A DNA stretch of 64,000 nt from Acidobacteriota bacterium (GCA_018269005.1 JAFDVK010000032.1:186001-250000); one strand, 5' to 3'. Shown: positions 1 to 9,315, counted from the first letter of the stretch. The notes: a model not told the origin generated them from the sequence alone. Numbers and translations: made by a program.

Positions 1-890
1 GCGGCGTCGATCGTCGTGGTCTTCCCGTCATTGGAAACGATATGCACATTCTCGAATAGTTCGAGTTTCGTCAGGTCGCGAGCCGCCGGATCAGTTTCAC
101 CGCCCGAAAGCCATGCGACCGCTCGGCCGGCGGAGACATCGCTCGTGCGGCCGTCTGAGTCGATCTTCGCCTTGAATCCGCCGATAAGTTCGATGCTGTT
201 CGCCGTTTGGTCATAGACGGCATTCGCCGCATTCAATTTCGCGTACTTTACGCCCGCCGACTTCTTGGCGGCGGACTCAAAGGTCTCGATCTCGACATCT
301 TGTCGAAGTTCAAGCTTCTTTTCTGCCATCTTCACGGTCGCACCGACCGAGGTGCCGCGGATGTTTTCGCGTTCAAATGCGATCTTCTCGTCCGTATCAG
401 CAGTCTCCGATGCCCGCGTATATGTGACGCCGTCGGTTTCGACATTCAGTGCATCGCGAGTAGTGATCTTCACATTGCCGGCGAGATAGGCGGTGAAATT
501 CTTATTTGCTTCCGGGACATAAACGGCCTTGTCCGCCTTGATCTCGTCAAAGACCTGCCCATCGGCCGCAAAGACCTTGACGTATGCGTTCTCTAGCTCT
601 TGATGATTGTCGGAGAAAGTTCGGGCCGTATCGGCCTTTATGAAATATTTCGGCGTCGAACCGTCGCTCTCTGTTCGTTCATAGCCGCTAACCTCTGCGA
701 TAACGTCTGTCGAGAGATGCGCGTGTTCGGGCTTGAATTTGAACGCGGGCTTTGAACGCGTTGTATAGAAACTTGCGGCGACAACGAGCACGATGATGCC
801 GCCGGCGACAAGGGCCGCATAGCGAAGGATCTTCGGCAGTTTTGCACGAAAGTCGTAGCTTTGTATTCTTTCGACGGTTCTTTCAGCCAC
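1..890 (-). CDS. lptC: LptC/OstA-like LPS export periplasmic protein (C-terminus off the window)
   Basis: Translating the minus strand from a GTG at 890 gives an open frame that runs off the left edge (about 296 residues visible). It begins with a basic cytoplasmic stretch and one transmembrane helix at about residues 21-43, followed by a beta-rich periplasmic region with repeated OstA/LptA-like units. This is the layout of LptC, the bitopic partner of LptB2FG that passes lipopolysaccharide to LptA. The visible part is already longer than the usual LptC (about 190 aa), so it probably carries extra OstA-like repeats or an LptA-type fusion. The start lies 7 nt after the recJ stop, so the two are probably cotranscribed. 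No in-frame ATG fits, and an AGAGAAG stretch lies upstream of the GTG. Family assignment is fairly secure; the exact architecture is not, because the end is missing. Confidence 0.72.
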   Translation of the reverse strand, partial: MAERTVERIQSYDFRAKLPKILRYAALVAGGIIVLVVAASFYTTRSKPAFKFKPEHAHLSTDVIAEVSGYERTESDGSTPKYFIKADTARTFSDNHQELENAYVKVFAADGQVFDEIKADKAVYVPEANKNFTAYLAGNVKITTRDALNVETDGVTYTRASETADTDEKIAFERENIRGTSVGATVKMAEKKLELRQDVEIETFESAAKKSAGVKYAKLNAANAVYDQTANSIELIGGFKAKIDSDGRTSDVSAGRAVAWLSGGETDPAARDLTKLELFENVHIVSNDGKTTTIDA

Positions 891-897
891 AGAAGGA

Positions 898-2598
898 TTA
901 TGCTTCTCTAAAGTCTTCGACGACAAGCTGGACCTTTCGATTTCCCTGCCAATTGTTGACTTCGAGGACATAAGCTAGTTCGATGCGCGAACCACGCAGC
1001 AAAGTTCGCCCCTTTGAGCGGTCGACACCGTCCCACCAAACTGCCTCGAACTGCCGGCCTGTGTCGGATGCGAGCTTAAGCCGCAGATGCTTTTCCTTCA
1101 TTACGAACGGGTCCTCACGTAATGTCAGTCCCTTAGTTACGAATATCGGCTTCGGATTTCCTTGTCCGAAAGGTTCGAGCATCGAGATCGTGTCAATAAG
1201 CCTCAGATCGATGGTCTCAGGGAGCAGAACGGCATCGACGGTAAGTTCAGGGACAAGGTCTTCTGCCCCAAAGGTCGAGTCCGCGTACTCTGAGAGTCGT
1301 CGTCTTAGCTCAGAAATGCGTTCTGTGCGAATTTTCATCCCCGCTGCGGCTCGATGTCCGCCGAACTGCTCAAAAAGGTCCTGAGCGGCCTCCAAGGCGT
1401 TGAGCAGGTGAACTCCTGGGATGCTCCGGGCACTTCCCTGGGCCATACCGTCCTCGATCGAGAGGACGATCGCGGGCCGATAGAGCTTATCCGCGATCCG
1501 CGAAGCCGCAAGTCCGATCACGCCGCGATGCCATCCTTCGCCCGCTACGACAACGAAATTTGAACTTACTTGGCCAGCGGCCTCTGCGAATGCGAGTTCC
1601 GTGATCTTCTGCTGAGTCTGCTGCCGTTCACGATTTCTGGAGTCAAGAAGAGAAGCGAGTTGTCGTGCCTTCACGAAATCCGTCTCCTCGAGCAACTCAA
1701 CGACGTGCTTCGCAACATCCATTCGCCCGGCGGCGTTTATTCTCGGACCGATCCGAAAGCCGATATGATAACTCGTCATCTCGGACGTACAGTCCGCAAC
1801 CTCCATCAACGCCCGAAGCCCGCAGTTGTCGGTCAGAAGCAGATCTTTTAGACCGATCGCAACGATCGCGCGATTCTCGCCTGTAAGATCCATCACATCG
1901 GCCACGGTGCCGATGGCGGCTATTTTAAGAAAACCCGGAGTTTCATGTTCAAGACCGGACTCGCTAAGAAGCGCGGTCGCAAGTTTGAACGCGACGCCTA
2001 CACCGGCGAGATGTTTGTCGGGATATTCGCAGCCCGTTTGATTTGGATTTACGACTGCGGCGGCCGGCGGATTGCCGCGCGCCTCATCTGAAAGATGATG
2101 ATCGGTAACGATCACATCTAGCGAGGTATCTCTCGCCCATTCCAGCGGCTCGAAGCTGCGGATGCCGCAATCGACCGTGATGACGAGCGATACCCCGCGT
2201 GCTTTTGCTTCCTCAAGGGCCGGAATATTCACGCCGTAGCCTTCCGTGAAGCGGTTTGGCACGTGGAATTCGGACTCCACGCCTAAAAGTTTGAAGGCAC
2301 GGCGAAGAAGCACGGTCCCAGTTGTGCCGTCAACATCGTAATCGCCCCAGATCATTATCTTCTCGCCGTCGCGAACGGCCTTTTGAATGCGGTCAACGGC
2401 GTCGCGCATTCCTTTGAGAAGGAACGGATCGTGAAGATGCTTCAAACTCGGAGAGAGGAATGCGTCGGCCTTCTCACGCGTATCGTAACCACGTGCGATC
2501 AAAAGTGCCGCAACGAGAGGATGGACGCCGAGGTCGCGTCCAAACTGCTGTACACGTTCGTGGTCGTGCTTTCGAATTGTCCACTTCTTTGCGGTCAC
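898..2598 (-). CDS. recJ: Single-stranded-DNA-specific exonuclease RecJ
   Basis: This 566-residue protein matches RecJ, the 5'-3' single-strand exonuclease of recombination and mismatch repair. The DHH phosphoesterase motifs are visible: GDYDVDG at 85-91, TVDCG at 141-145, TDHH at 165-168 and GPRINAAGRM at 284-293. The DHHA1 signature GGHRAAAG is at 413-420, followed by the C-terminal OB-like domain. Length is normal for the family. The start is GTG at 2598, 9 nt after the uppP stop, and lptC begins 7 nt downstream, so uppP-recJ-lptC probably forms one transcript. All metal-binding residues of the DHH core appear intact. RecJ acts in the cytoplasm. Confidence is high from motif order and length. 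Confidence 0.95.
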   Translation of the reverse strand: MTAKKWTIRKHDHERVQQFGRDLGVHPLVAALLIARGYDTREKADAFLSPSLKHLHDPFLLKGMRDAVDRIQKAVRDGEKIMIWGDYDVDGTTGTVLLRRAFKLLGVESEFHVPNRFTEGYGVNIPALEEAKARGVSLVITVDCGIRSFEPLEWARDTSLDVIVTDHHLSDEARGNPPAAAVVNPNQTGCEYPDKHLAGVGVAFKLATALLSESGLEHETPGFLKIAAIGTVADVMDLTGENRAIVAIGLKDLLLTDNCGLRALMEVADCTSEMTSYHIGFRIGPRINAAGRMDVAKHVVELLEETDFVKARQLASLLDSRNRERQQTQQKITELAFAEAAGQVSSNFVVVAGEGWHRGVIGLAASRIADKLYRPAIVLSIEDGMAQGSARSIPGVHLLNALEAAQDLFEQFGGHRAAAGMKIRTERISELRRRLSEYADSTFGAEDLVPELTVDAVLLPETIDLRLIDTISMLEPFGQGNPKPIFVTKGLTLREDPFVMKEKHLRLKLASDTGRQFEAVWWDGVDRSKGRTLLRGSRIELAYVLEVNNWQGNRKVQLVVEDFREA

Positions 2599-2607
2599 AG
2601 GAACAGT

Positions 2608-3501
2608 TTAGGGAACATTCGGTGCGATAACGCCCTTCCAAAGAAGGATCAGGATCACGGCACCGAGGATAATGCGGTACGCAACAAAGATGAGCGTGGA
2701 ATTGCGTTTAAGATAGGCGAGCAGGCCCCAGATCGAGACGTACCCGACGATCCCGGCGACGATCGTGCCGACGAGCAGCGGCGTCCACGCGTCGTTGGGC
2801 AGTAGTTTCGTCGCTTGGTGAAGTTCCAGCAGGCCGCTCGCAAAGATCGCGGGCATCGAGAGCAGGAAAGAGAATCGGGCCGCCGTCTCCCGCGTTTCGC
2901 CCGCGATGAGTCCGCCCATGATCGTTGAACCCGAACGGCTGGCGCCGGGCATCAGCGCGAGAACCTGGCAAAATCCCTGCACGAGAGCATCGACAAGCGT
3001 CAGGTGTTCGACGTTCTTGCGGTGGGAACCGACCTTTTCCGCCACAAACAGCAGGCCGGCGATGACGATGAGCATCGTCGCGATGATCCAGAGGTTCTTT
3101 GTGCCCTGGCCTTCGATAAAATCCTTGAAGAGAAAGCCGACCGTACCAATAGGTATCGAACCGATTATTATCAGCCAACCAAGCCATGATTCTTCCGAGA
3201 GAAAGATCGGGCGATTGCCGCCCGTGCCGGAAAAGCGCATCTTGCGACGGTTGAATACGAGATTCCAATGGTCGCGGACGAAAGCGGACGAGATGCTCCA
3301 GATGTCGCCGATGAAGTAAAGCAGCACGGCGCAGAGCGTGCCGAGCTGGAGCACCGCGATCGTCGCCGTAACCAACGCAGGGTCGCCGCCGTATATTCCT
3401 GTGAGGCGGCTGGCAAAGACGAGATGCGCCGTGGAACTGACGGGAATGAACTCGGTAAGGCCTTGGACGATGCCAAGAATGATCGCTTGTATTAGATCCA
3501 T
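2608..3501 (-). CDS. uppP: Undecaprenyl-diphosphatase (BacA/UppP family)
   Basis: This 297-residue, highly hydrophobic protein with about eight membrane helices matches UppP. The family dephosphorylates undecaprenyl pyrophosphate at the membrane and so recycles the lipid carrier for peptidoglycan and O-antigen synthesis; overexpression gives bacitracin resistance. The N-terminal signature QGLTEFIPVSSTAH (residues about 14-27) supplies the catalytic Glu and Ser region, and PGASRSGST (about 183-191) carries the conserved Arg. The start is an ATG at 3501. A charged loop of about 25 residues between the second and third helices makes the protein somewhat longer than the E. coli enzyme (273 aa). 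It sits 9 nt before recJ and about 74 nt after the dehydrogenase gene. Confidence 0.95.
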   Translation of the reverse strand: MDLIQAIILGIVQGLTEFIPVSSTAHLVFASRLTGIYGGDPALVTATIAVLQLGTLCAVLLYFIGDIWSISSAFVRDHWNLVFNRRKMRFSGTGGNRPIFLSEESWLGWLIIIGSIPIGTVGFLFKDFIEGQGTKNLWIIATMLIVIAGLLFVAEKVGSHRKNVEHLTLVDALVQGFCQVLALMPGASRSGSTIMGGLIAGETRETAARFSFLLSMPAIFASGLLELHQATKLLPNDAWTPLLVGTIVAGIVGYVSIWGLLAYLKRNSTLIFVAYRIILGAVILILLWKGVIAPNVP

Positions 3502-3575
3502 CGTGATGAGCCGCCGTTAATTTTGCGATATTGGCGAGTGAATGGCAAAGATACGCGCAAATGCGTGCGAAGGTT

Positions 3576-4346
3576 CTACTCCCGATAGCGCCGTTTAACC
3601 GCGATGCGGTCGTAGAGCCACGCGGGCATGAATTTCGCGGCGCGTACGAACGTCGCGAGCTGCCAGGGGAATGCGGCGAACTTCTCTTTCTTCTCGATCG
3701 CGCTGACAAATCGCGGGATCGCGTCGTCGAGTTCCATTAAGTAAGGCATTTTGTGGGTGCGGTTGTCGGTGAGCGGCGTCTTTATGAAGCCTGGCTGGAT
3801 TATCGTTACGTCGATGTTGTGACGGAGGACGTCGAGACGCACGCTTTCGAAGAAAGCTGTCATTCCGGCCTTGCTTGCACAGTATGCCGCGGACTTCGGC
3901 AGCCCGCGAAAGCCCGCGAGGCTCGATATCGCGACGAGATGGCCGCTCTTTCGTTCCTTCATCGAAGGCAGCACGGCGTGGATCATATTGACTGCGCCGA
4001 GAAGGTTGATGTCGATGACCTTTTTGACCGCCGCCGGTTCGAAATCGCGTGTCTCGGCGTTGTTTCCGCCGATGCCTGCGTTGGCGACGGCGATGTCGAT
4101 GTGCCCGAACTCATTCCGGAAGGCCTCGGCGGCCTTCTCGAGTGCCGCGGGATCGGTCACGTCGCTTGGGAAAGCCCTCGCCTTACCGCCGGCTTCCTCG
4201 CACTTCGCCTTGAGCGTATCCAATAGTTCGGCGCGACGCGCGACCAGGCCCAAAACCGCTCCCTTTCTCGCGAGAGCGACCGCCAACGCCTCGCCGATAC
4301 CGCTCGACGCTCCCGTAAGGAAAACTGTCTTACCGTCCCAATTCAT
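3576..4346 (-). CDS. Short-chain dehydrogenase/reductase (SDR)
   Basis: This 256-residue protein is a classical SDR. It has the dinucleotide-binding motif TGASSGIG at 11-18, NAG at 89-91, a catalytic Ser at 141/142 and the YxxxK pair Y155/K159. An Arg-rich segment after the second beta strand suggests NADP(H) preference (inference). The C-terminal part (about 215-256) is rich in aromatic and basic residues and could touch the membrane, as in SDR family 7-type enzymes acting on lipid ketones or sphingoid bases. The substrate cannot be told from sequence. The ATG overlaps the end of the upstream small membrane protein gene by 4 nt (ATGA), so the two are translationally coupled and probably act together. 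Confidence 0.9.
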   Translation of the reverse strand: MNWDGKTVFLTGASSGIGEALAVALARKGAVLGLVARRAELLDTLKAKCEEAGGKARAFPSDVTDPAALEKAAEAFRNEFGHIDIAVANAGIGGNNAETRDFEPAAVKKVIDINLLGAVNMIHAVLPSMKERKSGHLVAISSLAGFRGLPKSAAYCASKAGMTAFFESVRLDVLRHNIDVTIIQPGFIKTPLTDNRTHKMPYLMELDDAIPRFVSAIEKKEKFAAFPWQLATFVRAAKFMPAWLYDRIAVKRRYRE

Positions 4347-4642
4347 CGAACCTCTCTCTTCTTCTGCGGATGCAGCGTTATCATTCCGTGATCGATCCGA
4401 TCGGATTCATAACGCTCCTCGTCGAGGATGTCGCGGCCGTGAGCCTTTCGATGCGCTAATAACTTCACATTCAGACGCTCTAAGATCTCCGCCAAGATCA
4501 TGCCGACAGCAGAGCCCAAAACAAGCCAGACCAGTAGATACTTCCACCAACTGAGGTCGTAAATGCTAAGCCAGGAGTGGAAAAAATGTCCTGCGAATAA
4601 GAAGATAATCCCACTTACGGTGGCAAAAGTGGCCTTTCTCAT
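4343..4642 (-). CDS. Small two-helix membrane protein, unknown function
   Basis: This 99-residue protein has two predicted transmembrane helices (about 8-27 and 32-52) and a charged cytoplasmic tail rich in Arg, Lys, Glu and His. I do not recognise the family. The gene is supported by a strong Shine-Dalgarno (GGAGGAG, 4648-4654) five nt before the ATG and by a 4-nt stop/start overlap with the downstream dehydrogenase. Coupling suggests it anchors or assists that enzyme, but this is inference. The gap to the upstream TPR gene is only 34 nt, so it may belong to a longer minus-strand operon. Confidence 0.72.
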   Translation of the reverse strand: MRKATFATVSGIIFLFAGHFFHSWLSIYDLSWWKYLLVWLVLGSAVGMILAEILERLNVKLLAHRKAHGRDILDEERYESDRIDHGMITLHPQKKREVR

Positions 4643-4647
4643 ATCAT

Positions 4648-4654
4648 CTCCTCC
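4648..4654 (-). promoter_or_regulatory. Strong ribosome binding site of the small membrane protein gene
   Basis: The minus strand reads GGAGGAG with a 5-nt spacer to the ATG at 4642. Most genes in this window have no recognisable Shine-Dalgarno, so this one supports the small gene as really translated. Confidence 0.7.
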
Positions 4655-4676
4655 GAACCTATGCTCCAGTTGCCCT

Positions 4677-6020
4677 CTAAAGCCGGATCTTTTTTATCTC
4701 AGCGAGCAACTTGGCAGATCTCCGGCGATCGGCGGCGGCAAGGGCCTTCTTGCGCAAGCCGTCGTAGATCCGAGCCCTGATCTCGAAGGCAGGGCGAAGG
4801 TCGGATTCCAGCTCGAGTGCCTTATTTATATCGGCAAGAGCTCTGTCTAACTGGCCGGTCTCAAGGAATACATTGGCACGATTCATGTATGCAAACGAAA
4901 GTGTGGGTGCCAATTCGAGAACCCTCTCGATATCCTTTAATGCAAGATCGTACTGCTTTCGTTTGATCTTGATGAGTGCCCGATTGTTCAGCGCAAGGGC
5001 GAGGTCAGGATCCAATTCAAGAGATTTATCAATATCCTTCTCGGCGTTCGCTACGTCATCAAGCATTATTCTGGCGTAGCCGGCGTTGTTGAATGCCATT
5101 GGGCTCGATGGGTCGAGTTTTTTCGCGACCTCCGACATCTCAAGTACTTTCTTAAAGTTCTCAACTTTGAAGTAGATGTACGACAGCTCAACGTAAGGTG
5201 CTTCAAAATCCGGAGCAAGTGAGATCACATGTTCGAAAGCCGCCTTTGCCTCGGCTAATGTACCAGTATCGCGCGTAAGGACTGCACGATATTCCAACGC
5301 GTTGATGTTTTTTGGATCCTTAGCTAACACACGGTCGAGGTCGGCATAGGCAAGGTCGTACTTCTTCAACTCCCGATAGGCATCGGCTCGGCGCGTGATC
5401 GATTCGAGATCGGTCGGATCGAGTTCGATCGCCTTTGTGAAATCAACGGCCGCCCGGGCCGGATCGTGCATCAGCGAATACGTTCTGGCTCTCATAAAGA
5501 ACCCCGATGATACCTTCGGCTCACGCTTAATGACCTCGGAGAGATCCCGAATCGCTTCGTCGTACTTTCCTAGGTTGAGCCTGTTATTCCCTTGGTAATA
5601 AAGTATCTCCGTGTCCTTTGGCTCTTTTTCCAAATAGAGGGCAAAATCACTCTCCGATCTGGCGAAGAGATTCAGCAGGCGCAAAGCGAGGCCGCGGTTT
5701 CGCAAAAATAAGTAGATATCCGGCCTAAGCGCAATTGCTTTTGTGAGATCGTCAACCTCAAGTTGGAACTCCTTCTTCCGGTGGTAAACGAGCGACCGGC
5801 AATAATAACCTCCGACGAATTTTGCATCGAGTCTGATCAATTCCTCACAGACAGGAAATGCTTCATCAAACTTACCCGCGTCCATCAACGCGTTGGCTTT
5901 CTCAGATAGGTCTTTTATGACCTCATCAACGGGTTGTTGGGTGCCCTGGGCAAAAACCCCACCAAAGAAGGTCGCGACTGAAAATGTTAGGCAAATAGTG
6001 AGAATGAATTTAGTCGTCAT
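4677..6020 (-). CDS. Secreted/periplasmic TPR-repeat protein
   Basis: This 447-residue protein has an N-terminal signal peptide (basic start, then a hydrophobic segment ending near FAQG, about residue 25). About ten to eleven tandem tetratricopeptide repeats fill almost the whole chain, each with the A-x-x-x-x-x-A and L-x-P spacing. TPR arrays form superhelical scaffolds for protein-protein interactions; the partner cannot be deduced. I place the start at the ATG at 6020 rather than further upstream because the preceding residues do not resemble a signal peptide. This ATG also overlaps the decarboxylase stop as ATGA (6017-6020), a typical coupled arrangement. The extreme C-terminus is basic. 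Confidence 0.85.
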   Translation of the reverse strand: MTTKFILTICLTFSVATFFGGVFAQGTQQPVDEVIKDLSEKANALMDAGKFDEAFPVCEELIRLDAKFVGGYYCRSLVYHRKKEFQLEVDDLTKAIALRPDIYLFLRNRGLALRLLNLFARSESDFALYLEKEPKDTEILYYQGNNRLNLGKYDEAIRDLSEVIKREPKVSSGFFMRARTYSLMHDPARAAVDFTKAIELDPTDLESITRRADAYRELKKYDLAYADLDRVLAKDPKNINALEYRAVLTRDTGTLAEAKAAFEHVISLAPDFEAPYVELSYIYFKVENFKKVLEMSEVAKKLDPSSPMAFNNAGYARIMLDDVANAEKDIDKSLELDPDLALALNNRALIKIKRKQYDLALKDIERVLELAPTLSFAYMNRANVFLETGQLDRALADINKALELESDLRPAFEIRARIYDGLRKKALAAADRRRSAKLLAEIKKIRL

Positions 6021-7456
6021 TTTGTTATCAAGCTTTCTACACCGGATGCTAGGACACCCAGCAGTGTGTCGACCGTCTTCAAATGCGTCCGGAACGAGAG
6101 GCACGCGAATCGGAGCGTGAAACGGCCGTCGAGCATCGTCGATGAAATAAAAACCCGGCCGTCGGCGACGACGGCTTCAAGAAGCCGCTTGTTGAATTCA
6201 TCCGCATCGCCCGTTGTCGGCACGAATCGATATGTTACGACCGACAATTCCGGCTCAACATTACTCTCAAAGCCGAGTTTTTGCACTTCGGCGTGAAAAT
6301 ATTTCGCAAGCAGCAGCTTTTCTTCGAGACACGCTCGGAATGGAGCGACGCCGTGGAGCTTGAGCGGAAGCCAGAGACGCAGGCCGCGAAAATGCTTTGT
6401 CAGCTCCGGCGATAATTCCGCCGGCGAAAACTCGTCCGTCGGGTCGAACGCGTCCTGCATATAGTTCGCGTGGAATGAATACGCCTTCTGCAGATGAGCG
6501 ACATCCTTGACCAGCACGATGCCGAGTCCGTACGGCAGAAATAGACCCTTGTGCGGGTCGATGATGAGCGAATCTGCCATCTCGAGGCCGCGCAGCTTCT
6601 CGCGTCCCTCGTCCGTCAGGATGAAGAAGCCGCCGTACGCCGCGTCGATGTGATACCACAGTCCAAATTTCGTAGCGATCTCGCCGATCGCAACGAGCGG
6701 ATCGATCGCGCCAACGTCCGTCGTGCCCGCGGAACCGACGACAAGGAACGGATTCAGCCCCGCGGCCTTGTCTGCCTCGATCTTCGATTCAAGGTCATCC
6801 GCACGCATCTTGAAACGTTCGTCGAGTTCGACATAACGCACCGGACATTCAACGAGGCCCGCGACCTTTATGGCTTTTGCGATCGAATGATGCGTCTGCT
6901 TCGAGAGATATATGACCGAGCGCGGAATGTCCGCAGACTTGATATCTCTTCCGTCGCGTGCGGTAACGATCGCTATCAAGTTCGCAAGGCTTCCGCTCGA
7001 CGTCAGATTTCCGTGCGATGCCGTTCCATAGCCGACGAGATCGCACATCCAGCGGATCAGCATATTCTCCATCCGCACTGCGCCGGGCGAAGCGTAGAAT
7101 ACGCCTGCGTATCGGTTGAACACGTCTCCTAGGTAGTCGCCCAACGCCGAGAAATAAATCCCGCCGCCCGGAATGTAGCCGAGATGGCCGCCGCTCGCAG
7201 GATTCAAGCCCGGCGAATCGACGTTCTCCGCGAGGAGCGATATGACCGCGTCGATGTCGATGCCGCTTTCCGCGATGGGCGAATCGAGCAGGCCGATGCC
7301 CTTGTCGCGGCTCACGACGTACGCCTTCAGCGACGCAACATCGTTGAGGAAGCCTTCCGAATATTCGACGACCTTCTCGCGGACGGCTGCCCGCGAATCC
7401 GCGGCCGGTTCCAACTCTCTCGCCAATGCTTCAAGCTCTGCCAATCTTTCTTTCAT
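6017..7456 (-). CDS. PLP-dependent amino-acid decarboxylase (group II, aromatic-L-amino-acid type)
   Basis: This 479-residue protein has the fold-type I group II decarboxylase signatures: a His pair at 189-190 that stacks on the cofactor, HIDAAYGG around 269-276 with the Asp (271) that binds the pyridine nitrogen, and DPHKG at 300-304 with the Schiff-base Lys303. The family removes the carboxylate of aromatic amino acids (DOPA, tryptophan, tyrosine) or, in related branches, glutamate or aspartate; the substrate is not certain here. The canonical NPHKW motif is altered to DPHKG, which may reshape the active site. The ATG at 7456 is preferred because translation further upstream reads into a low-quality stretch that contains the candidate promoter. 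The downstream TPR gene overlaps by 4 nt. Confidence 0.88.
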   Translation of the reverse strand: MKERLAELEALARELEPAADSRAAVREKVVEYSEGFLNDVASLKAYVVSRDKGIGLLDSPIAESGIDIDAVISLLAENVDSPGLNPASGGHLGYIPGGGIYFSALGDYLGDVFNRYAGVFYASPGAVRMENMLIRWMCDLVGYGTASHGNLTSSGSLANLIAIVTARDGRDIKSADIPRSVIYLSKQTHHSIAKAIKVAGLVECPVRYVELDERFKMRADDLESKIEADKAAGLNPFLVVGSAGTTDVGAIDPLVAIGEIATKFGLWYHIDAAYGGFFILTDEGREKLRGLEMADSLIIDPHKGLFLPYGLGIVLVKDVAHLQKAYSFHANYMQDAFDPTDEFSPAELSPELTKHFRGLRLWLPLKLHGVAPFRACLEEKLLLAKYFHAEVQKLGFESNVEPELSVVTYRFVPTTGDADEFNKRLLEAVVADGRVFISSTMLDGRFTLRFACLSFRTHLKTVDTLLGVLASGVESLITK

Positions 7457-7468
7457 ACGTAAAATCGT

Positions 7469-7498
7469 AGTGTAACATTGCGGCGTTTGCTTGGTGAA
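7469..7498 (-). promoter_or_regulatory. Candidate promoter of the decarboxylase-TPR genes
   Basis: On the minus strand a TTCACC element (7493-7498) and a TACACT element (7469-7474) are separated by 18 nt and lie just before the ATG at 7456. Each box matches the sigma70 consensus at four of six positions. This is sequence resemblance only. Confidence 0.35.
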
Positions 7499-7550
7499 CA
7501 GGCCGCCGGAAACGTGTCTCAGCGCGTCGGAAAGCACTCACAGCACGCTC

Positions 7551-7577
7551 GAAAACATTTTCCCGCACGGGGAAATG
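7551..7577 (-). terminator. Candidate terminator downstream of RNase J
   Basis: An inverted repeat CATTTTCCC / GGGGAAATG (7556-7577) forms a stem of about eight pairs with one bulge. On the minus strand it is followed by a short T run (7551-7555). It lies just after the RNase J stop, where the ftsY operon would end. Confidence 0.4.
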
Positions 7578-7582
7578 GGTTT

Positions 7583-9244
7583 TTAGACCTCGACGATGGT
7601 TGTTACGATGACGGGTTTGGTTCCGAGCTTGGCTTGGAGGTATTTTTTGAGCGAGATGCGGAGTTGTTCGCGGAAGATCGTGCGATCGACGATGTGTTCG
7701 CGTTTCATATCGCTGACGGCAGCGGCTACGGCGGCACGCGCTTCCGCCGCGAAGCCGTTCGAAGGGTCGATCCCGGCCACGCCCTGGAAATCGAGCAGCG
7801 GTTCGCCGACGAGATCGTGCGTTTTCTTGTCTATCGTGACCACGAGCGAGACGGCGCCGCCGTACGCAAGCTTCTTCCGCTCCCGGACGGTCTCATATTC
7901 GATCTCCTCCATCGATTCCTCGTCGATGAAGGTCTTGAAGAGGTCGATCTTCTCGACGACCTGCACCGAGCGCTCGTCGAGTTCGATCAGGTCGCCGTTC
8001 TCCACGAGGATGATGTCGTCGTCCGCGTAGCCCGCGACGTGATGCTTGATGAATTCCTTCTGTCGGAAGAGCATTCTGTACTCGCCGTGGATCGGGATCA
8101 CGAATCGCGGCCGCGAGGTCTCGACCATTATGCGTATATCTTCTTGTGACGCGTGCCCGGAAACGTGTACGAGACGCCGCTTCTCCTCTATTATGTTCGC
8201 TCCGCGTTTGTACAGGTGGCCGATGAGGCGGCTGATGTTCTTTTCGTTGCCCGGAATGATGCGTGCGGAGAGCACCACGGTGTCGCCCTTCTCTATCTGC
8301 ATCCCGCGATAGACTTGCGTGGCAAGATTCCAAAGCGCCGCGCGCATTTCGCCTTGTGAACCGGTTACGAGGTAGCAGATCTCGTCGTCGTCAAGGGCTC
8401 GTGCGTCGGAGAGTTCGATCATCGTGTCGTGCGGGATCTTCAGCAGACCCTGCGACGCGGCGACCTCGACGTTCCTGTGCATCGAACGCCCCAAAACGCA
8501 GACTCGTCTGCCGAACTCGTGAGCTACGTCGAAGATTATCTGCAGTCGATGGAGCGATGAAGAGAATGTCGCGACGAAAATACGGCCTTCCGTCTCCTCG
8601 AAGATCTCTTCGAACGCGGGGATCACGGCCTGTTCGGACGGCGTACGTCCGGGCACGGTCGCGTTCGTCGAATCGCAGAGCAGGGCGAGCACGCCCGCGT
8701 CGCCGATCTCCTTCAGACGCGCGAGGTCGTAGGGTTTTCCGATGACGGGCGTGTCGTCGATCTTGTAATCGCCGGTGTGAATGACGGTGCCGACAGGTGT
8801 CGTGACCGCAAGCGAAAAGCACTCGACGAGCGAGTGCGATGCGTGAATGAATTCGACCTTGAACGGCCCGATCTCGACGGTTTGCCCGGCCTTGACGCGG
8901 TGCAGCAGCACGTCGTCGAGCATATCGAACTCCGCGAGACGCTTTTCCGCGAGCGAGAGCGTGAATCGCGACGAATAGACCGGCAGATTGAACTTCTTTA
9001 GGATCCATGCGAGGGCGCCGATGTGGTCTTCGTGGCCGTGAGTGAGGATTATCGCGGTCAGATCGTCGCGGTACGCCTCAAGAAAATCGAAGTTCGGGAT
9101 CGAAATATCGACCCCGTAAGGCGTCTCTTCGGGAAAGCCCATACCGGCGTCGATGATTATCATCTCGCCGTCGTAACGCAGCCCCATACAGTTCATTCCG
9201 AACTCGCCGATGCCGCCAAGCGGTATTATCTCAAGCTTCTGCAC
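7583..9244 (-). CDS. rnj: Ribonuclease J (metallo-beta-lactamase/beta-CASP)
   Basis: This 553-residue protein matches RNase J, an endo/5'-3' exoribonuclease of mRNA decay and rRNA processing. The metallo-beta-lactamase motif HGHEDH is at 69-74, a beta-CASP domain follows, and the C-terminal part holds the HASGHASQED-like motif and the dimerisation region. The start is set to the GTG at 9244, because GAGG (9250-9253) lies five nt upstream and the protein then begins VQKLEIIPLGGIGEFG as in homologues. A longer ATG-initiated reading (9289) would add 15 unlikely residues. It is the last gene of the ftsY-ribD-rsmA-rnj set, 71 nt after rsmA, with a possible terminator behind it. All metal ligands appear present. 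Confidence 0.95.
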   Translation of the reverse strand: MQKLEIIPLGGIGEFGMNCMGLRYDGEMIIIDAGMGFPEETPYGVDISIPNFDFLEAYRDDLTAIILTHGHEDHIGALAWILKKFNLPVYSSRFTLSLAEKRLAEFDMLDDVLLHRVKAGQTVEIGPFKVEFIHASHSLVECFSLAVTTPVGTVIHTGDYKIDDTPVIGKPYDLARLKEIGDAGVLALLCDSTNATVPGRTPSEQAVIPAFEEIFEETEGRIFVATFSSSLHRLQIIFDVAHEFGRRVCVLGRSMHRNVEVAASQGLLKIPHDTMIELSDARALDDDEICYLVTGSQGEMRAALWNLATQVYRGMQIEKGDTVVLSARIIPGNEKNISRLIGHLYKRGANIIEEKRRLVHVSGHASQEDIRIMVETSRPRFVIPIHGEYRMLFRQKEFIKHHVAGYADDDIILVENGDLIELDERSVQVVEKIDLFKTFIDEESMEEIEYETVRERKKLAYGGAVSLVVTIDKKTHDLVGEPLLDFQGVAGIDPSNGFAAEARAAVAAAVSDMKREHIVDRTIFREQLRISLKKYLQAKLGTKPVIVTTIVEV

Positions 9245-9249
9245 AAATA

Positions 9250-9253
9250 CCTC
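9250..9253 (-). promoter_or_regulatory. Shine-Dalgarno that fixes the GTG start of RNase J
   Basis: The minus strand reads GAGG, then five nt, then the GTG at 9244. It favours the GTG over the ATG 45 nt upstream. Confidence 0.6.
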
Positions 9254-9315
9254 GTCAATAAAATGCAGTTGAATAGTAGCACAGAACAATGCTTCAAGTT
9301 CTCTAAGATGCTCCG

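Noticed and set aside
2708..3709. A 333-codon minus-strand frame overlapping uppP
   Set aside because: Arg/Pro-rich out-of-frame reading of uppP.
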